From NCBI GenBank assembly GCA_963920525.1, contig OY986437.1:61231330-61295329 (forward strand): 64,000 nt of DNA, written 5' to 3'. Shown piece by piece: positions 56,981-64,000 of this stretch; positions within the stretch are counted from its first letter, which is position 1; each line of letters starts with the position of its first letter. Source of the DNA: Dichetophora obliterata. Taxonomy: Eukaryota; Arthropoda; Insecta; Diptera; Sciomyzidae. The notes below the pieces were generated by a model. The model worked only from the letters and a program-made list of their open reading frames with translations. It ran no database searches and had not been told where the DNA came from. A program made the position numbers and the translations under genes.

Positions 56981-58152
56981 TCGGTGATTCCATGTCAAAT
57001 CGACCACGTTTCTGACATCACTATTTTTGAAAATTATGAAACTCTCTAGGTGGAAGTTCTCCTGAACAGTATTATGTCTGCGTACTATTTCTTTGTTGAT
57101 TTAAAATTTTGTTTTAAAGATATACACTAAGAAAAATATAAAAAAACCTTAATAAAATACAATAAGTGTTTGTATTCAAATAGCTGTAACTTTGAAACCA
57201 TAAATTGTACAGAAAAAATGTGAATATATTTTAAAGACCTTGAATGTGTCTTTTTGGTGGTGTATCCTTTTATGTAGCATTTTTATGGTAAATAATTTTT
57301 TTTTAACCTGAAAATTTTAGTTACATTTTTCATAATCTTCGCAACAAATTTTTGTATCTCTTTAATATAGTGTCGTGTTAAGGCATCAATTTTAAAGCAT
57401 ACCACAAAGTTTTAGGTTGGGATTCTAACGATTGCTATTTTTAACGAATTTTTAAAAAAATCCCTACAAACGATTTCCTATTTTTATACCGAAAATGCCA
57501 TTTTTTGATGTTAATACCATTGAATATCCAAAACAATGTATGTTATATTCAAATAGATCCATTAGTATTCAAATGAAGCCAACAATTTGTAAAACCAAAC
57601 ATTTTTTATATTTTTTCCAATTGTAATTTTTTATTTTTGAAAATGTGGAATTTTTGGTGTAAAACAAGAAATATTTTGTAGGCATTTTTGGAATAATTCG
57701 TTAAAAATAGCAATCGTTGGGATCCCAAATTAAAATTTTGTGTTAGTCTTTAAAATTGATGCCTTAACTAAACACTACACTAAAAATATAAAAAATCTTT
57801 TGCGAACACTATGAAAAATGTGATTGAAAATTTCAGGGCAAAAAAAAAAGAATTTATCAAAAAAAGGCTACAAAAAAATATACCACTAAAAAAATAAATT
57901 CAACATCTTCAAAATATGTGAAACTTTTTTTCTGTACAATTTACGGTTTCAAAACTACATCTATTTGAATACATGCACTAATTGTATTTTTTTTTTTAAT
58001 ATTTTCACAGTGTATAACTTTTGAAAAAAAAAACAACACAGTATTAGTTATTTTTATAGGCACTTCTAACCAACAAAGTTTAAAAAAAAAATCGGAAGTA
58101 CAAAGGTCAGATTTTGCTCAAAATTAGTCGAATCGATATGGAATCATCGATA
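56981..58152. repeat. 1.2-kb imperfect palindrome (foldback-like)
   Basis: The left arm (56981-57503) and right arm (57652-58152) are inverted copies with a 148-bp spacer. Shared landmarks: GATTCCAT at the outer ends, GTATTCAAATAG, TTGAAACC-TAAATTGTACAG, GTTAAGGCATCAATTTTAAAG and CGATTGCTATTTTTAACGAA at the inner ends. No ORF. It could be a foldback transposon or a head-to-head repeat pair. Confidence 0.7.
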
Positions 58153-59157
58153 TGCGAAATATATGCAAATTATTAATTCACCAAATTTGAAGCAAACGTT
58201 TAACACTTTAATCAATGCCAACAAAATTTAGCCAATCAGACAGCAATCATAAGTTCTGTGTTCTATCTAGAGAGTTTTGAAATATTTTTTGGGAAATCTT
58301 GACAACCCTATGCAACTTTTGAGACCTCTTAGAATGTGAAATTCGAAAAAAAACAATTGTAATTCGCTACAAAAATTAAATTTTTTTTCTTTGGTCTATT
58401 GTTTGAATATGGTGGATCTAGGGTAATTTTATTGTCGACAGACCCAATGTGTTTTTCTATAAGGATGATTTTTTGATATAATATAAAAAAAATATAGCTT
58501 TTGAATATAGATTTTTAAAATATAGCTATACTATAGTAAACTATTTTTGAAAAACGTACAAATAAGGGTGAAAAAGTGGGGTGGAGGATATATTTGATTT
58601 TTTTTATAAAATTTGCATTAATCTTATAAAAGTTACAAGCAACGTAAGACATTAATAAAAGTACAAATAGTTAACAACTTTTACTTTAAGTTATGTAAAT
58701 AAATATAAAAATAAAGTAAAAATAAATATAAAAATATAGTTAAACTAGTTAACAACTACTACTTTTAGTTATGTTACTATAACTAAAACTTAAAAACATA
58801 TCATAAAACATTACTTTTATTCATTTTAAAGGAACATAAGATTTTTAATTCTGTAATCATTATATATACAATAATATTGAAATAAATTTAATGCATTTCG
58901 ACAAACTATCGGATACCAATGAATATTGAAATGAATAAAGAAGCAACTAGAACAGATGGCAGCCTTGATAGAGTTGATGGAAGTGATCTATAAATAGCCT
59001 ACTGCTTTGAAATGTCATATGATTAGCAGCCACACAATTCAAAAGAATGAATTCCAAAATCTGCGCACTCATATTCTAGTTTAAACAGTGAGTTGATCAC
59101 AGCTTAATTAATCACTCAAAGACTACTGAAGAGGAAAATGTAGCGATTTCCGAAACA
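58153..59157. other. AT-rich non-coding with dispersed-repeat traces
   Basis: About 58900-58985 resembles 18.39-18.46 kb (AGAACAGATGGCAGCC phrase), and 59080-59140 resembles 51.75-51.80 kb (AATCACTCAA-GACT-CTGAAGAG). Otherwise nothing. Confidence 0.4.
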
Positions 59158-59611
59158 GACTGTGAGCCCGAACAGAATCAAAAGTCGTTACGTCCGGCGA
59201 TCCTCTCTGGTCGCCAGACACACAGAGCCCTTCCAGAATGAAAGCGATGACGACTGACGATGCAGGGTTGCTTTTATATAGCATAGTTATGTTAGCAGCC
59301 ATTTTTTTGTTGTTGTGTAAGTGAAACAGAAACAAAAAAGAAACGTGAGAACATGGCAAAAACTACGAAATTGTCTTTGAAAATACACAATTGTTTGCAA
59401 AATATGGCACCACTAATTGCACTCAGAGAGGAAGTCGCCGGTCGTTAGAGAAAAAATGGAATAGATTCTATTCAATTTTACTCTAGCGATAAGTCGCTAC
59501 GACTCTTGCTCAGCGATTCCATTTTGGACGGCTTCGTTTACTTGCATGTGTTTCGTTGTGTGTTCGACATCACAAGTCGTTACGATTTTTGGTTCTGTTC
59601 GGGCTGTGTCT
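59158..59611. mobile_element. MITE with AGCCCGAACAGAA ends
   Basis: GAGCCCGAACAGAATCAAAA (59164 onward) is mirrored by TTTTTGGTTCTGTTCGGGCT (ending about 59605), followed inside by CGTTACG/CGTAACG. The interior is relatively GC-rich with AGTCG motifs. No ORF or clear target duplication. Confidence 0.5.
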
Positions 59612-59621
59612 AGTCAGCTAA

Positions 59622-59710
59622 GTGATTGACTCTATACAGAGTTGTTGTTGTTGTTGTTGCCTTCTTTAAAAACTTACTTGATCTAAAGCTCACAATTTAA
59701 TTCAATATTG
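59622..59710 (+). repeat. Dispersed repeat, second copy of the 18.1-kb family
   Basis: GTGATTGACTCTATACAGAG plus a TTG run plus CTTGATCTAAAGCTCAC matches 18083-18165. Confidence 0.5.
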
Positions 59711-60869
59711 AAATACATTTTACAGGCACTTAAAGTGTGGTTTAAAACATTAATGACAACGTATGATATGTCATACGCGATGAAAGCATTTTTCAAAAAT
59801 TCGCAGCCACTGTAAAGCTTCTGCTTTCAACAGTATGAGAAAGCCAAAAATATGCTTTTTCCATAAAAATTCTAACATTTACCTTCAAAGCCTTTTTGTT
59901 TATTTTTTCCAGCCAGTTTTAAATGCAGTATTAGAAAGAAAAGTGAGAAATTCCACTCAGGTGATTTATATTTTTTTTTCATAGACATCAAGAAGAAAGA
60001 AAACATAATTTTAAAAAATGCATTAGGTTAGAGTTGAACGGCTGCGCTACGAAATAAAAATTTTCTAATTTTTTCTATTTTTTTAAGTTCTTTTTTATTT
60101 CCTAACTTACAGACTCCCTATACGTTTATGATCTTATACGCTTACACATTTCACCACACCCAAATCCTTTTCATTTTTTCTTAAGCTACAGAGTTTTCCG
60201 TCATACATTAATACAATTTAATGCTGAAAATTTCTAAAAATAAACTCAACTCATTTTTGGTGGTGAGCATTAATGGGTTAAGCTGTAAACACTCGTCTCA
60301 AATGAGGCTGCCCACTGGCTCACTTCGAATTTAGATTCCTTAAAAGAGTTTTTTATTTGCAAGTGTTGATAAGCGCAAAGTTTTAACATATTATGTATAT
60401 AAATTTTTTAGTGATAGGTACATTTTCTTTACCATTCCAAAATTTTTGGCATAAAATTTAGTGAAGAAAAGCGATATCTACGAAAATTCTTTGTGATATT
60501 CTTAAAAATTTGTAGATTTACCTTATTTTGCCACTATTGTCTGATTACACTAGGCGCCACAATTTTTTGAGATCCACATGCCACTATAATTTTCTTATGG
60601 TCTTTAGGCTGCTAAACACGAATATCGCAATAAAAAATTTTCCTATGGATAAGTTTTTGAGATATGACCTTTTGAAAATGTTTCCCCCTTTTCCAGAATA
60701 CAGTGTCATAAATATCAACCTATCTCGAGAACGAATTAATCAATCTCCAAAAATGAAACACCAAATTAAAGATAATTAAATTGCTGACAACTGCTTTGAA
60801 CAAATTTTGTCATTTGACCTGGTAGTTTTGACGCTATCTGAAGAAATTTAAGATTTTTTTTTTAAAGCA
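59711..60869. other. AT-rich non-coding
   Basis: No gene recognised. The 83-codon frame at 60528-60779 lies in sequence resembling the 'GAGATATGACC'-type dispersed repeats and has no domain. Confidence 0.4.
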
Positions 60870-62225
60870 ATAAAACAAAAAAAAACCGAAATTACAAAAA
60901 ACTTCTCAGTTTATCATTTTGTACGTGAAGATAGTTTTTTGAAGAAAAGAACGCAGTACTTTTGCAGAAAATTCATGGTAGAAAAATGAAGTTATGAACC
61001 ATTGAGTGAAGGTACCAAAGTTCTACATTTCTCGTGCATTTACGTGCTTTTTTCAATTTTGTGCCGCATTATATTTTTTTATGCAATAAGCACATATTTC
61101 CATTTCAATGAACCCAATTATTATTAAAATTATTTATCTACTTATTTATTTTTTGGAATCTGAAACAGACACGCCCACCTCCCACCCTCGGTTTGAACGG
61201 GTCGGGGTATAGTAACTTTTTGCAAACGTATTATTAATGAATTTTAGTTAAAAACAAGCAAAACCTCTAGCGGCGATCATGTCCCCGTCTCCCTGGATCC
61301 ATGCCCGTGTTGTTGCTTACACTTTGGTACAGCCAACAACAAAAATATACCTTTTGAATAGCTAACTGCTATTGAATAGCTGTACTTTTGAGAATTAAAA
61401 AATTGTTTGGTTGGCGACGTCAGAAATAATTTTCCTTGAAATTTGGAGCAATTAGCAATAGGTCACAAAAATGCCACCGTGTACAGTTCTCTATTCCATA
61501 TCACAGTAAGTGCATCTTTTTAATCATTTTCTCCCGGCTCTTCCCAGGAAAATTTTTTTAAAATTTAGTTTAAACTCGATCAATATACCTCTATATGTAT
61601 GTTTGTGGTACTCATTTTTCTGTATTTTAAGAAAAATTTTGCAGAATATATTCTGAAAGATATAATTCTTCAAAAGCTCAGAATTGTAAGGTAACACCCG
61701 TCCCAGTCTTTTGATTGCCATTCTGAGCAGAAAACGGGTTCTTTCAGTGTCTACCTATTATTTTACGTTTATAAACTTAACAATCTTTGGAATCGCAGCC
61801 CTCTTTTTAATAAGAAATCGAATACATCTGAATTATAAGCAAAAATGTGAGAATATGGTCACACCCGTCACAATGAATTGCCCTAATTCAACATCTCCGT
61901 CTTATTTCCTTTCCTTTTTTTTTTTTTGCTTCTTATTATTTTTCTTCTTATTCTCTCTTTTTTAGAGATATATGTATAAATATTACATTTAAAATTAAAG
62001 TTTTTAATTAAAAATTAAATTCAGATGTGCTTACATTAAATTAACAGGCATCAAATGGAAAAATGGAAAGTAGAATTTGGGTACCTTCTGTCAATGGTCC
62101 ATAACTTCATTATTCCACCATTAATCTTCTTCAAAATTACTGCGTTCTTTTTTTTTGAAAAAATTATCTTTACGCACAAAATGATAAACCGAGAAACTTT
62201 GTAATTTCGATATTTTTTTTTGGTT
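60870..62225. repeat. Inverted-repeat structure, arms about 160 bp
   Basis: 60880-61040 (CGAAATTACAAA, GTTTATCATTTTGT, GAACGCAGTA, AATGAAGTTATG) is inverted at about 62075-62215. The 1.0-kb centre includes a short GC-rich patch at 61265-61330 and two ACACCCGTC phrases (about 61695, 61861). No ORF is convincing. It may be a foldback element. Confidence 0.5.
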
Positions 62226-62657
62226 ATTTTTTTTTATTTTTTTTATTTATTTGTATTTATTAAATTGCGACAAGCTAGTACAACAAGATTCAACACAGAA
62301 ACCTTATTATTATAGTACTAGCTTCATATATTGATTTAGATTATAATGATTAACAATTTTGCTTATAGCTAAAGAATTAAAAATATATTAAATGTAGCAG
62401 TAACATTGTAACAATATAAATTAATGGTACGAAAAAATGAATTAAAAATGAATTAAAATTGTTTTAATTGCATTTGAAAAAAATTTGATCAAAAAGCCTA
62501 CTTTTACAAAAATATTAATTAATGTTTAGAATGAGAAACAAATTAAAAGTGCTGAAAATAACAAAAATAAAATAAAACAAACATAAAAATAAGTAAAAGA
62601 AAAAGAAAATAAAAGAAAGTGAATAAAATTTATTAGAGAAAAAAAATTAATAAGATT
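62226..62657. other. AT-rich flank of the right-edge LINE
   Basis: Nothing recognisable; lies directly downstream of the LINE's poly(A). Confidence 0.4.
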
Positions 62658-64000
62658 TTTTTTTTTTTTTTTTTTTAAGATTTTTTCATTGCAACGAGGA
62701 AAAATATAAGTTAAGTTTATTTTTATATTGCACGGTATTTTGGATAGATCTTAGTTTAATGGGTAACGAGTTCCAAAGACGTATAGCATAGATATAGAAT
62801 TGTCTTTCCGATGTAAGGCAAAAATGTCGTAGCTGGATTAGAGCTTTTGCTCGATTTGATCGCGAGAAGATAAGCCTTTCACGTATATAGACAGGCTCAC
62901 CAGAGTATATAACTTTGTGCAGCAGCAGCAAAGTGCGGAATTTAAGAACATTTACAAAGGACATATTAAATATGCGAAAAGAATAATGTGAAACGCTGTC
63001 CCTAGATTTCAACCCAAAAACGTATCTTGCGATATTGTTGAAAAGCACATTTAGTTTTGCTGTGCAAGCAGCATCGCAATTAGCAAACAACTCACATCCG
63101 TAGAGGAGAGTAGGGAGAAGATAAGTCTTAGCTAGAAGTAACCTAATTCGCAATGGGGTGAAGAACTGAGTGATCCACAGTACACGTAACATGCCATATA
63201 TTCTTCCAACAGTACTCAAAATGTGTGCGTTCCAAGTTAAGGTTCGATTAAAAATAATACCAAGATTTTTAGCAGAATTTACAAACTGTATTGGGCAGTT
63301 GTTTAGTAGTATATTTGGAAAGTTTTCAATGTCTATTATTCTTTTTGTGATAACTATGCACTTCGACTTATTTGGGTTAAGGCTCAAACCATTCTCCCCG
63401 GCCCATCTGGTGATGAGACTTAGATCAGTATTAATGTTCGATACACAATATGATACAGAATCTCGAAAACAGCTTGCATACAGCTGCACATCGTCTGCAT
63501 ACAGATGAGTCTTACAGTTTTGTAGAATCCTAGGTAAATCATTTATGTACATGGAGAACAGGAGTGGCCCAAGGATTGACCCTTGAGGAACACCACGTGA
63601 GACAGGTAGAAGTGTGGATGTTAGAGAATTTATACTTACGGCTTGCGATCTGTTAGATAGATAAGACCGCATAAGGTTAGCTGCAGTAGAAGTAAAGTTA
63701 AATAAATTTGTGAGTTTAGTAAAGAGGATATTATGATCAACGGTATCAAAAGCTTTCGTATGGTCCAATAGGATTAAAAAGCTTACCTTATTATCATCGA
63801 GGGCTGAACGAATATCTTCAATAACATCTATTAGTGCTGTTACACAGCCTCGCTGAGCTCTAAAGCCTGACTGTCTATTACTTAGCAGTTTATTATCAAG
63901 AACAAATTGATTAATTTGTTGGTAAATTAGGCGCTCCAGAGCCTTGGAAAGGTATGGTAATATAGCAATCGGGCGAAATTCGTTGCAATTTTTCGGAACA
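62658..64000 (-). mobile_element. LINE 3' portion, running off the window
   Basis: The element lies on the minus strand. Its 3' end is an A22 tail (62658-62679 on the plus strand as T) only about 6-10 bases after the stop codon, so there is almost no 3' untranslated region. The 5' part continues beyond the right edge. Confidence 0.85.
62686..64000 (-). CDS. Non-LTR reverse transcriptase, partial but open
   Basis: Reverse transcriptase of a jockey/CR1-supergroup LINE (the CR1, L2 and Kiri-like clades all fit). The frame is open from the window edge: NEFRPIAILPYLSKALERLI, QSGFRAQRGCVTAL, then DHTKAFDTVDH with the catalytic Asp, RGVPQGSILGPLLF, HLYADDVQLY (YADD at about 63490-63501), NLGIIFNRTLTW, TYLLPTLLYGCELFAN, and a C-terminus ending RLWNSLPIKLRS...YFSSLQ at a TGA (62686-62688). 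No stop or frameshift is visible in about 437 codons. ATG or other start codons inside this stretch are not the real start; the endonuclease domain should lie further right. Possibly a recently active or still intact copy; that cannot be judged from this part alone. Confidence 0.88.
   Translation of the reverse strand, partial: VPKNCNEFRPIAILPYLSKALERLIYQQINQFVLDNKLLSNRQSGFRAQRGCVTALIDVIEDIRSALDDNKVSFLILLDHTKAFDTVDHNILFTKLTNLFNFTSTAANLMRSYLSNRSQAVSINSLTSTLLPVSRGVPQGSILGPLLFSMYINDLPRILQNCKTHLYADDVQLYASCFRDSVSYCVSNINTDLSLITRWAGENGLSLNPNKSKCIVITKRIIDIENFPNILLNNCPIQFVNSAKNLGIIFNRTLTWNAHILSTVGRIYGMLRVLWITQFFTPLRIRLLLAKTYLLPTLLYGCELFANCDAACTAKLNVLFNNIARYVFGLKSRDSVSHYSFRIFNMSFVNVLKFRTLLLLHKVIYSGEPVYIRERLIFSRSNRAKALIQLRHFCLTSERQFYIYAIRLWNSLPIKLRSIQNTVQYKNKLNLYFSSLQ

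Noticed and set aside
63170..63508. 112-codon plus-strand ORF
   Set aside because: Antisense of the right-edge LINE coding sequence.

Overview
The window looks like AT-rich nuclear DNA of a higher (brachyceran) fly. It is dominated by transposable-element remains, with runs of TTG/CAA trinucleotides, and shows no convincing host protein-coding exon on either strand. The fly assignment is an inference. It rests on DD41D mariner-family elements, jockey-type and RNase H-bearing LINEs, nested hAT- and piggyBac-like non-autonomous elements, and the general texture. It could be an intergenic block or a very large intron.

Layout. 0-12.5 kb: a hAT-like element (615-1132), a small MITE, a piggyBac-like element carrying a THAP-like peptide (2361-3427), a 2.3-kb inverted-repeat structure (6003-8318), a foldback element (10278-10801) and a first DD41D mariner (11032-12346). 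12.5-21.5 kb: mostly non-coding with dispersed repeats, a MITE (15790-16283) and a piggyBac-like element (20160-21482). 21.5-27.2 kb: one old RNase H LINE split by a 2.9-kb hAT-like element (21761-24675), a 151-bp MITE (25201-25351) and another MITE (26776-27129). 27-33 kb: duplicated repeats, a tRNA-like segment, a hAT-like element with a perfect target duplication (30352-30944) and an inverted-repeat MITE. 33-41.5 kb: a dispersed repeat hit by a 5'-truncated jockey LINE and by a 1.56-kb hAT-like element, with a second copy near 40.3-40.5 kb lacking both insertions, plus a second DINE/Helitron-like repeat copy. 41.6-42.9 kb: second DD41D mariner. 45.3-50.2 kb: a unit bounded by inverted repeats, holding a 2.85-kb LINE with a perfect 12-bp target duplication, an orphan 67-codon ORF and tRNA-like modules. 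52.5-54.3 kb: a hAT-like element with a third DD41D mariner inside it. 57.0-58.2 kb: a 1.2-kb imperfect palindrome. 62.7-64.0 kb: the 3' end of a LINE whose ORF is still open at the window edge.

There is no gene pathway here; the interest is in the insertion history. Reading frames show the order of events in several places (LINE before hAT and MITE near 21.5-27 kb; hAT before mariner near 53 kb; repeat before jockey and hAT near 34-36 kb). Most elements are broken by stops or frameshifts. The third mariner has one nonsense codon, the 45.6-kb LINE has two single-base frameshifts, and the right-edge LINE has no visible lesion. Family names for the small elements are inferred from termini and target duplications, not from any search.
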